Position numbers and translations under genes: made by a program. A stretch of DNA of 64,000 nt from Candidatus Avichristensenella intestinipullorum (lineage in GTDB: Bacteria > Bacillota > Clostridia > Christensenellales > Aristaeellaceae). Shown here piece by piece: positions 1 through 8,707 of this stretch (position 1 is its first letter; each line of letters opens with the position of its first letter). Location of the stretch: contig DVFI01000099.1 of the NCBI GenBank assembly GCA_018713305.1, forward strand, positions 1-64,000, read 5' to 3'. The notes under the pieces are model-generated. The model saw only the letters and a program-made list of their open reading frames with translations, was not told where the DNA came from and did no database searches.

Positions 1-41
1 CCGCCCCGTCCCGCCGCCCCAAGGCTGCGGGACAAAAAAAG

Positions 42-143
42 GGCCGTTGAAAAACCTGCGTTTTTCAACGGCCTCGGACCGTCGAAGAACCCCTTTGGGA
101 GGTTTGGAGGGCCGAAGCCCTCCAACTGCCATCCGAACCCGGC
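42..143 (-). repeat. Copy A of dispersed 3'-UTR element: TGGAGGGC-cgaa-GCCCTCCA stem-loop, conserved linker (minus strand TTCTTCGACGGTCCGAG) and 14-bp hairpin GGCCGTTGAAAAAC-N4-GTTTTTCAACGGCC followed by CTTTTTTT on the minus strand
   Basis: Direct reading; homologous to 45234..45325 and more weakly to 29500..29612; lies downstream (minus strand) of the CDS ending at 321. Confidence 0.7.
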
Positions 144-276
144 GACATGCGCGGCGGGTTCGGAAGCCTTGCGCAGCAAGGTTTCCCTGCACGTTTCCCC
201 GGCCGCGCCCCCAGGCGCAGGGGAAACGTGTCCTGGCGAAAAAGGCCGGCTGCGCCGACCTTTTTCGACAAGCTGG

Positions 277-308
277 GGCCGTTGAAAAACCTGCGTTTTT
301 CAACGGCC
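277..308. repeat. Second exact copy of the 32-bp hairpin GGCCGTTGAAAAACctgcGTTTTTCAACGGCC
   Basis: Identical to 42..73. Confidence 0.85.
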
Positions 309-320
309 CTTCGCGCGGCC

Positions 321-1403
321 TCAGCCGTTGGGATGCTCGGCCTCCGGCTCCGCCGTCACTTCCGGTTCCGCTGTCGCTTCCGGCGCTGCCGTTGCCTCCG
401 GCTCGGCCTGGTCCGGCTCCACCTGGATATCCAGCCCTTCCATCAGCGCCCGGAGCGTCTCAGGGCCGGCCACGCCGTCGTCCCGCAGCCCGTTATCGCG
501 CTGGAACGCCCGCAGCGCCGCGCGGGTTTTATTGCCGAAAATATGGTCCGCGGTATCGTCCAGATACCCGCGCACAATCAGCGCTTCCTGCATGGCGCGC
601 ACGTCCATGCCCGCCATGCCCCGCTGCAGAATGCGTTCAAACCCTTCGGGCATGGTTGCGTCCGGAGCGACATACGCAGGAATGTCCACGCCCAGCGCAG
701 CCAGCGCCTGGCGCGTCTGCTCGCCGACCATCCCGTCGCGCGTCAGCGACTGTGCCCGCTGAAAGCGCATGACCGCCGCGCGCGTCCTGGGGCCGTAAAT
801 GCCGTCTTCGCGTCCGACGTTATAGCCCAGGCCGGCCAGCCCCTGCTGCAGCGCCAGGACATCGTCGCCGCGCGTCCACAGCTTGAGCGTGCGGTATTCC
901 CCCTGTGCCGGCGCGGGCGCCTCCGTCGGTTCGGCGGGGGCTTCTGTCGGCTCTGCGGGCGCTTCTGTCGGCTCTGCGGGCGCTTCCGTCGGCTCCGCAG
1001 GGGCTTCCGTCGGCTCCGCGGGGGCTTCCGTCGGCTCCACCGGCGTATAGACAATCTGGAAGGCGATGCCGCCCTCTTCCTGCGGAGACTGCGCCTGCGC
1101 GCCGGTGAGCACGAAATCGTTCACGCCGGGCACGCATTCCACCGTAAACGCGCCTTCCTCCTCGTCCAGCGCGAGCGTCACCGTCTGCGGCGTATCCTGC
1201 CAGGTCCCCTCAAATCCCTGCCAGAGCGCGTAGCTCTCGCCCGGCACGCCCCCAAAGCCCACGGCATTGGTGGCGCGGTCCGTGGTTTCCGGATACGCAA
1301 TCAGCGAGAATTCCCGTTCTTCTTGCGCCACCGCCAGCCCCGACAGCGTCAGGCACAGCGCCAGCAAGAGCGCCAGGCAGCCGTACAACCGATAGTGTTT
1401 CAT
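321..1403 (-). CDS. Secreted peptidoglycan-binding (PG_binding_1 repeats) protein with (PTEAPAE)n linker
   Basis: Signal peptide MKHYRLYGCLALLLALCLTLSGLAVA; two LQ..L...GY....DG.YG..TRAAV..FQ modules. Confidence 0.8.
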   Translation of the reverse strand: MKHYRLYGCLALLLALCLTLSGLAVAQEEREFSLIAYPETTDRATNAVGFGGVPGESYALWQGFEGTWQDTPQTVTLALDEEEGAFTVECVPGVNDFVLTGAQAQSPQEEGGIAFQIVYTPVEPTEAPAEPTEAPAEPTEAPAEPTEAPAEPTEAPAEPTEAPAPAQGEYRTLKLWTRGDDVLALQQGLAGLGYNVGREDGIYGPRTRAAVMRFQRAQSLTRDGMVGEQTRQALAALGVDIPAYVAPDATMPEGFERILQRGMAGMDVRAMQEALIVRGYLDDTADHIFGNKTRAALRAFQRDNGLRDDGVAGPETLRALMEGLDIQVEPDQAEPEATAAPEATAEPEVTAEPEAEHPNG

Positions 1404-1434
1404 TCCCGTTTCCTCCGTCCTTTGCGTTCCTGCC

Positions 1435-2298
1435 TCAGGACTGACATATCCACCAGCTTGCGCCGTCGGTGGCCATATACACCGTTCCTTCGGCAGTGTA
1501 GTAATCGTCGATTGCGCGGTATTCCAACTGTCGGACCGTCTCGGCCACATAGTCGCGGCCATTTGTCACCACCGCGGCGAGCGGCCTGACCACATTTAGG
1601 AAATTGGGCACGCTGGGCGTGATGCCATGGTGGGCGACCTTGAAAACATCGGCACGCAGGTCCTCCGGCTCCAGCATTTCCAGCAGGCGGCGCTGCCCGA
1701 CCCCCGAAGCGTCCGCCATCAGCAGCAGCACGCGCTCCCCATACTTGACCTTGAGCACCAGCGAGCGCGCGTTGGCGCCATGGGTTTGGTCATCGTCCCG
1801 GTACACGAATACCCGCGCGTCGCCCAGCGCAAGGATATCGCCATGCCCCACGGTCACAAAGGCGGCGCCCGCTTCCTCCAGGAGCGGAAACAGCGGGTCA
1901 TAGGTGGACGGCGCGGCGTCGGGCCGATAGGGCGAAAGGAACACGGATACGCCATAGCCGTCGCGCAGCAGCCGGACTGCGCCGTCGATATGGTCCGCAT
2001 CGCCGTGGGTATTGAGCATCATATCCAGGCGCTCCAGCCCCTGCTCGGCCAGCAGCGCTTCCACGGCGCGCTCGCAGCCGGCTTCGCCCCCGTCTATGAG
2101 CAGCGTTTCCCCGCCGCACCGCAGCAGGAAGCCGTCGTTCCCCAGGCCCAGGTTGAGAAAGAACGCTTCAAACAGCGGCGTGCCCTCGTCAAAGGGACAC
2201 GCCGCGCTCGTATCAATCAGCGGTATTTCCGCGCGTGCGGCGCAGCCCGCCAGGCATATCCAGCATGCCAGCCACGCCAGCAGCAGCCCTCTGCGCAC
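1435..2298 (-). CDS. MBL-fold metallohydrolase lipoprotein (ComEC C-terminal-like)
   Basis: Lipobox-like CLAGC; THGDADHIDG motif; KVAHHG motif. Confidence 0.8.
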   Translation of the reverse strand: MRRGLLLAWLACWICLAGCAARAEIPLIDTSAACPFDEGTPLFEAFFLNLGLGNDGFLLRCGGETLLIDGGEAGCERAVEALLAEQGLERLDMMLNTHGDADHIDGAVRLLRDGYGVSVFLSPYRPDAAPSTYDPLFPLLEEAGAAFVTVGHGDILALGDARVFVYRDDDQTHGANARSLVLKVKYGERVLLLMADASGVGQRRLLEMLEPEDLRADVFKVAHHGITPSVPNFLNVVRPLAAVVTNGRDYVAETVRQLEYRAIDDYYTAEGTVYMATDGASWWICQS

Positions 2299-2300
2299 GA

Positions 2301-3581
2301 TTAACGCTTCGGCGGCCTGCGCAGATAGGCGGGCACGTCGCTGCCTGCGCCGCCGCGTTCCGGCATGGGTTCCGGCGCGGCCTGCGGCTCCAGATCGGGG
2401 CGCTGCGGCTGGGCGTATACGGGGCGTGCGGGCTGCACGGGCGGCTGCTGCCGGGTATTGACAAAGGCGGGGATTTCCGGCTCGTCCGGCCGGACGCGCG
2501 CGCTCTCCGTCTGGGCATGCCAGCCCGAAGAATAGCCGCCGTAGGAGGGCGTCCTGTCCGCCGTGGCGTACAGGCGTTCGCGCTCGCGCTCATAGGGCTT
2601 GCGCGGCGGCTCCTTGGGCGGGAAGGGGGTTTTCTCAAAGCCGGTGGCAATGACCGTAATGCGCACTTCGTCCTCGAGCGTCTCGTCGATGCCCGCGCCG
2701 AAGATGATGTTCGCTTCGTTGTCCGCGGCCTGGATAATCAGCTGCGCCGCCTCGTTGATGTCCACGATGGACATGTTCACGCCGCCCGTCACGTTCATCA
2801 GCACGGCGCGCGCGCCGTCGATGGAGGTTTCCAGCATGGGGCTGGAGATGGCGTTCTTGGCCGCCTCGACCATGCTGTTCTCGCCCTTGCCGACGCCGAT
2901 GCCCATATGGGCCATGCCGCCGGATTCCATGACGGTCTTTACGTCCGCAAAGTCCAGGTTGATAAGCGCCGGCACGGCAATCAGGTCGGAAATGCCCTGA
3001 ATGCCCTGTCGGAGCACGTCGTCGGCAATTTTGAAGGCTTCCATCATCGTGGTGCCCTTGGTCACCACCTGCAGCAGGCGGTCGTTGGGAATGACCACCA
3101 GGGTATCCACCCGCTGCATCAAATCCTGGATGCCGCCTTCGGCGTTTTTCATGCGCTGTTTGCCTTCAAAAAGGAAGGGCTTGGTGACGACGCCTATGGT
3201 CAGACATCCCAAATCGCGCGCCACTTCCGCCACGATGGGCGCGGCGCCCGTGCCCGTTCCGCCGCCCATGCCCGCCGTGACGAACACCAAATCCGCCCCT
3301 TTGAGCATCTGGGCAATTTCTTCGCGGCTTTCCTCGGCAGCCCGGCGGCCGATATCCGGGATTGCGCCGGCGCCCAGGCCCTTGGTCAGTTTATCGCCAA
3401 TCTGCAGGCGGTTGGGCGCGAGCGACATGGCCAGCGCCTGCTTGTCGGTGTTGACGGAAATAAATTCCACGCCGCGCAGGCCCTCTTCCACCATGCGGTT
3501 GACGGCGTTGCCGCCCGCGCCTCCACAGCCGACGACCTTAATGGAAGCGAAACTGTTCTGTTCAACCTCAAACTCCAGCAT
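2301..3581 (-). CDS. ftsZ: Cell division protein FtsZ
   Basis: [23 protein letters not shown] tubulin signature, C-terminal [12 protein letters not shown]. Confidence 0.97.
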   Translation of the reverse strand: MLEFEVEQNSFASIKVVGCGGAGGNAVNRMVEEGLRGVEFISVNTDKQALAMSLAPNRLQIGDKLTKGLGAGAIPDIGRRAAEESREEIAQMLKGADLVFVTAGMGGGTGTGAAPIVAEVARDLGCLTIGVVTKPFLFEGKQRMKNAEGGIQDLMQRVDTLVVIPNDRLLQVVTKGTTMMEAFKIADDVLRQGIQGISDLIAVPALINLDFADVKTVMESGGMAHMGIGVGKGENSMVEAAKNAISSPMLETSIDGARAVLMNVTGGVNMSIVDINEAAQLIIQAADNEANIIFGAGIDETLEDEVRITVIATGFEKTPFPPKEPPRKPYERERERLYATADRTPSYGGYSSGWHAQTESARVRPDEPEIPAFVNTRQQPPVQPARPVYAQPQRPDLEPQAAPEPMPERGGAGSDVPAYLRRPPKR

Positions 3582-3632
3582 TGTCATCCCCCTCAATTCC
3601 TGTATATCGGGCCTCCCGTTCGCCCGCGATGC

Positions 3633-4805
3633 TTATCGCTTAAACAGGCTCTTAAGCCTGTCGAAGACGCCGCCGTTTTCCACCTGCTGTTCAATGGTTT
3701 CAAAGACCAAATCGATTAAGCCCAGCGCGCTGGAATAGACGGGGCTGTTGAGCTTGGCCGCCTTGGGCGTGGGCGAGCGCACCGGCCGCTCCATCTGCGC
3801 CGAGAGGTACTCCCGGCCTCCCCGCATCATGGCGAGGCCGCCGCCGGTCAGGTAGACGTTGGACCAGCTGCCCAGGCGCACGCCGCTGTGGTTGAGCTCC
3901 TCGCGGATTTTCTCGGCGATTTCGTCCACGCGCGGCTCCAGCACGCGCGCCACATCGTCGCGCGTAAACGTCACGGGCCGTCCGCTCTCGTTGACCGCCT
4001 CTATATTGTCGCCCCCGGGCATCCCGAAAATGTAGCTGCGCTTGATTTGTTCTGCCATCGCCATGGTCACTTCCAGGCCGTACGTCAAATCCACCGTAAT
4101 ATGCGCGCCGCCCATGGGAATCACCTTATGAAAGACCAGCGCGTCGCCTTCCACCGCCATAATTTCCGTATTGAGGTAGCCGATATCGATGAGCACCGCC
4201 GTGCGGTCCCTGTCCTCCGGCGGCAAAAACAGCAGCGCCTCGCCCATCGGCGAGGAGAAAAAGCCCGCCACCTCGATGCCCAGCTTCTGCATCCGGCGAT
4301 TGATATCGTTCAGGAAGAATTCATCCGCCACAATAAAGGAAACGAACGTCTTGAGCGCCGAGCCCTTGATGCCCACCGGCTCCATCGTCTTTTTCCCGTC
4401 GTCCACCATGAACCAGGCCGGCGAACGATGGATAATCACGCCGCGCACCGGCTGAATCTCCTGGTCCGCCATGGCAAAGATGCGCTCCACGTCCGCGGGG
4501 GTGACATGCGGGTCCACACCCTGCAGCTGCAGCGTCGTCTCCGTGACATACACGCGGCAGAACTCGCCCGGAACCCCCACATGAATTTCCCGGATATGCC
4601 GGTGCGACTGCGCCTCCGCCTCCTGAATGGAATCGCGGATGGCGTCGTCGACCTTCTCCGGCGTATTCCAATAGCCGTCGATATAGCCGTCATAGGGTAC
4701 CTGACCGGCGCCAATGATATCGCAGCGATGATACCCGCCGCTTTCCGCCACCAGCGTGACGACTTTAGAGGTGCCAAAGTCGATGGCCGCCGCCATGTTT
4801 TTCAT
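3633..4805 (-). CDS. ftsA: FtsA-like actin-fold cell division protein
   Basis: AIDFGTSKV phosphate motif, LTGGGLAMMRG, amphipathic C-terminus VFDRLKSLFKR, adjacent to ftsZ. Confidence 0.8.
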   Translation of the reverse strand: MKNMAAAIDFGTSKVVTLVAESGGYHRCDIIGAGQVPYDGYIDGYWNTPEKVDDAIRDSIQEAEAQSHRHIREIHVGVPGEFCRVYVTETTLQLQGVDPHVTPADVERIFAMADQEIQPVRGVIIHRSPAWFMVDDGKKTMEPVGIKGSALKTFVSFIVADEFFLNDINRRMQKLGIEVAGFFSSPMGEALLFLPPEDRDRTAVLIDIGYLNTEIMAVEGDALVFHKVIPMGGAHITVDLTYGLEVTMAMAEQIKRSYIFGMPGGDNIEAVNESGRPVTFTRDDVARVLEPRVDEIAEKIREELNHSGVRLGSWSNVYLTGGGLAMMRGGREYLSAQMERPVRSPTPKAAKLNSPVYSSALGLIDLVFETIEQQVENGGVFDRLKSLFKR

Positions 4806-4894
4806 GATGATACCCCCTGTCCAATTGGGTAAGGCCAACACGCCCGTCTCGTCCAAAAGCGCGAGCGGGCATATGCGCCCATTGCATCATCGTT

Positions 4895-4923
4895 ATTGTA
4901 CCCTGTCTTGACGATGATTGCAA
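4895..4923 (-). promoter_or_regulatory. Predicted sigma-A promoter of ftsA-ftsZ: TTGCAA-N17-TACAAT (minus strand)
   Basis: -10 at 4895..4900, -35 at 4918..4923, 17-bp spacer, about 90 bp upstream of the FtsA start. Confidence 0.55.
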
Positions 4924-4930
4924 GACAAGG
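4901..4930. promoter_or_regulatory. Inverted repeat CCCTGTCTTG-N10-CAAGACAAGG overlapping the core promoter
   Basis: 9 of 10 bp arm complementarity, read directly. Confidence 0.6.
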
Positions 4931-5014
4931 TTTGCCGCTTTCGCGGCGAAAAAAGCAAAAAAGTGCATGGAAATTTCTTATTTTGCCGAAAATCAAACCG
5001 ACCGTCGGTTTGTT

Positions 5015-5779
5015 TTACGGAATCTCGAGCACCGGCGCTTTGAAATCCGCGGTCGTTCCCGTGGTAACGTCCAGTACGCCGCCGCGCACCGTATACCCGC
5101 TGCGCAGCTGCGGAAGCACCGCGTCCAGCGCGGCGATTTTCTTTTGCAGGTCCGTCTCACTGCCCAGCAGGACCTGCAGGCCGTCGTAGGTTACCAGGTA
5201 CAGGTTGTCCAGATCCGCCACGTTCAATTCCGCGATGTCCGAAAGGAGCCCCTGTTCCTCGGCATGAAACAGCAGCGCGCGCACGGCGTCCTCCTGGCCC
5301 GCCGTCGAGAAGGCGATGGGCTGGCCGACGCGGACGGAGGCCACCTGCGCGCCGGTAATGACGGGGACGTTGAGCGCGATATCAATGTCCACCATCTGCT
5401 CCAGTACGATGCCTTCCTTGTCCAGCATAATGAGCGTGCCCATCCACAGCATCGTCGCATAGGGCGTGTTTTCCTCTACGGTCAGGATAAGCCGGTCGGG
5501 AAAATCGCGCCAGAGGCTGACGAAATCCAGGTATCGATGCTCGTTTACGCGCTTTTCCACCTCCGACGCATCCACGGAAAACATGCTCTGCCCGTAGGAC
5601 AGCCCGGCGGCGGAGATGATTTCCTCGTCCGTCAACAGGCGCCTGCCTTCCACGGTGATGCGGTGCACCACGAACACCGTCCTGCTCAGCAGCAGCGCCG
5701 CGACGCACAAAAGCGCCAGCAGCGTCACGGTGGCAATGGCGCCGGGATGGGTGGTCTGTTTTTTCCGGGCGAGCTTCAT
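5015..5779 (-). CDS. divIB: Cell division protein FtsQ/DivIB (POTRA domain)
   Basis: Single N-terminal TM, HRITVEGRRLLTDEEIISAAGL POTRA motif, context. Confidence 0.85.
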   Translation of the reverse strand: MKLARKKQTTHPGAIATVTLLALLCVAALLLSRTVFVVHRITVEGRRLLTDEEIISAAGLSYGQSMFSVDASEVEKRVNEHRYLDFVSLWRDFPDRLILTVEENTPYATMLWMGTLIMLDKEGIVLEQMVDIDIALNVPVITGAQVASVRVGQPIAFSTAGQEDAVRALLFHAEEQGLLSDIAELNVADLDNLYLVTYDGLQVLLGSETDLQKKIAALDAVLPQLRSGYTVRGGVLDVTTGTTADFKAPVLEIP

Positions 5780-5937
5780 GGCGTTTCCTTTCCGGCACAG
5801 GCGCATGCGCATGGTACCGGGGGTAAATTCTCCGTTTTTTCTCCGTTTCCCTGCTTTTCCCCCGCAAACTCCGGAAGAAACCTCGGGGACAGGCCGGCGC
5901 GCGGGCCCGTCGCGGGGCAGACCCGCGTGCGCCGGAA

Positions 5938-7200
5938 TCAGCTTTCCACGTCCACACGCGCTATGGACGCGCCCAGCGCGGCCAGCTGCCCCTCCAGGCA
6001 CGCATAGCCCCGGTCAATCAGCGCCACGCCCTCCACCTCCGTCTCGCCCCGGGCGCACAGGCCCGCCAGCACCAGCGCCGCGCCGCCGCGCAGGTCATGC
6101 GCGGTCACGCGCGCCCCGTGGAGCGCCGGAACGCCGCGTACGACCGCCATGCGCCCGCTGACCAGGATATCCGCGCCCATGCGGCCAAATTCCGGGACGT
6201 GCGTAAAGCGGTTTTCAAACACGTTTTCCATGATGACCGAGCTGCCCTCTGCCACGGTGGCCAGCGCCATGGTCTGCGCCTGCATATCCGTGGGGAATCC
6301 CGGATGCGGGGATGTCTGCAAGTGCGCAAACGCCTTCAGACGGGACGGCGCGCACAGGTCAATGCGGTCCTGCGATTCCTGGATGCGGCAGCCCATTTCC
6401 CGCAGCTTGGCGATGACCGCGGTCAGGTCCTGGGCGTCCACGCCCAGCACCGCCCCTTCGCCGCCCGTAATGGCCAGCGCTTCCAGCAGCGTCCCGGCCA
6501 CGATGCGGTCGGGCATGGCGCGATACTGCACGCCCTGCAGCCGCCGCACGCCGTCTATGACGACGGTATGGGTGCCCGCGCCCTGCACGTTGCCGCCCAT
6601 GGCGTTGATAAAGCGCTGCAAATCCAGAATCTCCGGTTCCCGCGCCGCGTTGTGCACGACGGTTCTGCCCGGGGTCAGCACCGCGGCCATCATGACGTTT
6701 TCCGTCGCGCCCACGCTCGGATAATCAAAATGCACCGTGCCCCCGTGCATGGCCCTGCCGTCGCAGACAATCTGCCCGTTGCGCTCGTCAATCCGCACGC
6801 CCAGCGCGCGCAGGCCCTGCAGGTGCAGGTCGATGGGCCGCAGGCCGATGTCGCAGCCGCCGGGATATGTAACGACCGCGCGCCGCAAGCGGCCCAACAT
6901 GGGGCCCAGCAGAAAGATGGACGAGCGCAGCTTCTTGGCCAGGCGGTCCGGCAGCGCCTCTTCCTTCAGGCCCGACGGGTCAATGCGCAGTTCCCCTTCC
7001 TCGCGCGCGGCGCAGCATCCCAGCATGCGCAGGATTTCCAGCATATGCTCCACGTCGCTGATGTCCGGCGCGTCCGACAGCCGAACCGGTCCGCCGGCCA
7101 GCAACGACGCCGCCAGCATCGGCAACACCGCGTTTTTCGCGCAGCCTACCCGGATTTGCCCGCACAGACGCCTGCCGCCCTCGACACGGAGAATCCGCAT
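5938..7200 (-). CDS. murA: UDP-N-acetylglucosamine 1-carboxyvinyltransferase
   Basis: KNAVLPMLAASLL, HLQGLRALG, GFPTDMQAQTMAL, DLRGGAALVLAGL; start chosen from GGGGAGG spacing. Confidence 0.92.
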   Translation of the reverse strand: MRILRVEGGRRLCGQIRVGCAKNAVLPMLAASLLAGGPVRLSDAPDISDVEHMLEILRMLGCCAAREEGELRIDPSGLKEEALPDRLAKKLRSSIFLLGPMLGRLRRAVVTYPGGCDIGLRPIDLHLQGLRALGVRIDERNGQIVCDGRAMHGGTVHFDYPSVGATENVMMAAVLTPGRTVVHNAAREPEILDLQRFINAMGGNVQGAGTHTVVIDGVRRLQGVQYRAMPDRIVAGTLLEALAITGGEGAVLGVDAQDLTAVIAKLREMGCRIQESQDRIDLCAPSRLKAFAHLQTSPHPGFPTDMQAQTMALATVAEGSSVIMENVFENRFTHVPEFGRMGADILVSGRMAVVRGVPALHGARVTAHDLRGGAALVLAGLCARGETEVEGVALIDRGYACLEGQLAALGASIARVDVES

Positions 7201-7264
7201 GCGCGTCACCTCCCCTTCTCAGCCTATGCGGCGTGCGAAAAGAGGTGCGGCGCGGTCCCCGGCG

Positions 7265-7305
7265 AAAAAGACCGACCGTCTGAACGCGGGCGTTCAGGCG
7301 GCCGG
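7265..7305 (-). terminator. Intrinsic terminator downstream of 7346..7912
   Basis: Minus strand GCCGGCCGCCTGAACG-cccg-CGTTCAGACGGTCGGT followed by CTTTTT. Confidence 0.6.
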
Positions 7306-7345
7306 CTTCAACGCGCTGCGTCGCGCAGCTTTGTCGCGGCGCCCC

Positions 7346-7912
7346 TCAGGGCGCCAGCAGGCTATGGTCGGAAATCAGCGCGCTGCGCACGCCGTAATCG
7401 GGCAGCTGGGTATAATCCTCCTGGGGCGGTACCTCCCGCTCGGACACCGTCTGCGCGTCCAACCGCCCCTGGGAAAGGGTCACATGCAGAATCGTCTCAA
7501 AGCCCATCTGTCCCCGCAGCAGATACATGCCGCCTTCCGGGCACGGATACAGCAGCGAGTGCGACGCGCTGACGCCGCCCAGGCACACGGGCGCGCCGCC
7601 CCAGAGCGTATACACGTTCCAGAGCATATCCGCCTCGCATGTGCCTTCCTGCACAATCAGTTCCTTGACGCCGTCGCCGTCCATGTCATACAGGTAATAG
7701 ACCAGATACGGGTCGTTCCATTTCTCGCTGCACGCGTCCAGCACGGACGCATAGGGCAGATAGTCCGTGCTGTCGACAGATTCGCCGGCGGAAAGAAGAC
7801 GAAACACCATCCTTTCTCCCTCCGCCGCCGTCTGACTCTCCTCTGCCTGCGCAGGCACGCCCGCACAGGCCAGCAAGGCGCACAGCAGGCATATACATCC
7901 CCGATACCGCAT
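7346..7912 (-). CDS. Secreted protein of unknown function
   Basis: Signal peptide MRYRGCICLLCALLACAGVPAQA; DMDGDGVKELIVQEGT motif. Confidence 0.6.
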   Translation of the reverse strand: MRYRGCICLLCALLACAGVPAQAEESQTAAEGERMVFRLLSAGESVDSTDYLPYASVLDACSEKWNDPYLVYYLYDMDGDGVKELIVQEGTCEADMLWNVYTLWGGAPVCLGGVSASHSLLYPCPEGGMYLLRGQMGFETILHVTLSQGRLDAQTVSEREVPPQEDYTQLPDYGVRSALISDHSLLAP

Positions 7913-7954
7913 GATTCTTCCTCCTTTTTACAAGTGTCGCCGGTGCGCATGGGC

Positions 7955-8686
7955 TCAGCGGCCGGAGACGGCGTCCGCATCCCCGGTCTCCCGCAGCGCG
8001 CGCCGGCTGTCGTTATACAGCAGATGGTAAAGCATGTCCTGCTGCGCGTCCGCCGCGCGGCGTTCCCGCACCGCGCGGAGAATCCGCCGATGCGTCAGCC
8101 GCGTCATCCGCGTCAGCGTCTCGGTGCGCTCATGCTCCAGCGAAAAGGCGACGACGCCCTGATGGATAATCGGAACGAGGCTGCCAACAACCTGATTGTG
8201 GCTGCAGCGCGCAAGCTGTTCGTGGAAGCGCTGGTCCTCGCGCGTGAAGTCCTCGCCCGCGTCCATGCGCGCCTCCACCGCCTCGCACCAGCCCTCCAGG
8301 GCGTCGATTTCCGCTCCGGTCGCGTTTTGCGCCGCCAACGCGGCGATGGGCGGCTCCACCATGATGCGCACCTGCATCAGGTCGCGCGCCAGGCGCATGC
8401 CATCCGACATGAACTGCAGCCCCAGCGGATCGTCCGCCACGCCCGGCCGTTCGGCCAGGAATGTGCCCGCGCCCTGGCGGATGTGCAGGATATTGCGCGA
8501 GGCCAGCGCCCGCTGCGCCTCGCGCAGGGTGTTGCGGCCCACGCCCAGCTGGCGCATCAAAGCGATTTCAGAGGGCAGCCGGTCGCCCGGCTGCAGCTTT
8601 TGCGCGCGGATATAGGCGATGATGCGCTGCGCGGTCTGCTCCGGCAGCGACCCAGCGCGCTTTTCTTCCTCCTGATGCATGGGCAC
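7955..8686 (-). CDS. GntR/FadR-family transcriptional regulator with FCD domain
   Basis: LQPGDRLPSEIALMRQLGVGRNTLREAQRAL wHTH; DQRFHEQLARCSHN FCD motif. Confidence 0.9.
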   Translation of the reverse strand: MPMHQEEEKRAGSLPEQTAQRIIAYIRAQKLQPGDRLPSEIALMRQLGVGRNTLREAQRALASRNILHIRQGAGTFLAERPGVADDPLGLQFMSDGMRLARDLMQVRIMVEPPIAALAAQNATGAEIDALEGWCEAVEARMDAGEDFTREDQRFHEQLARCSHNQVVGSLVPIIHQGVVAFSLEHERTETLTRMTRLTHRRILRAVRERRAADAQQDMLYHLLYNDSRRALRETGDADAVSGR

Positions 8687-8707
8687 GCCTCCCGTCCGTT
8701 TTCTTTT

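Noticed and set aside
8-33. Hairpin GTCCCGC/GCGGGAC as terminator
   Set aside because: The A7 run is on the wrong side for either strand to act as a canonical terminator for this hairpin; the T7 belongs to the hairpin at 42..73 on the minus strand.
900-1045. Tandem repeat resembling a CRISPR array
   Set aside because: Contiguous in-frame 21-bp units encoding PTEAPAE with no spacers.
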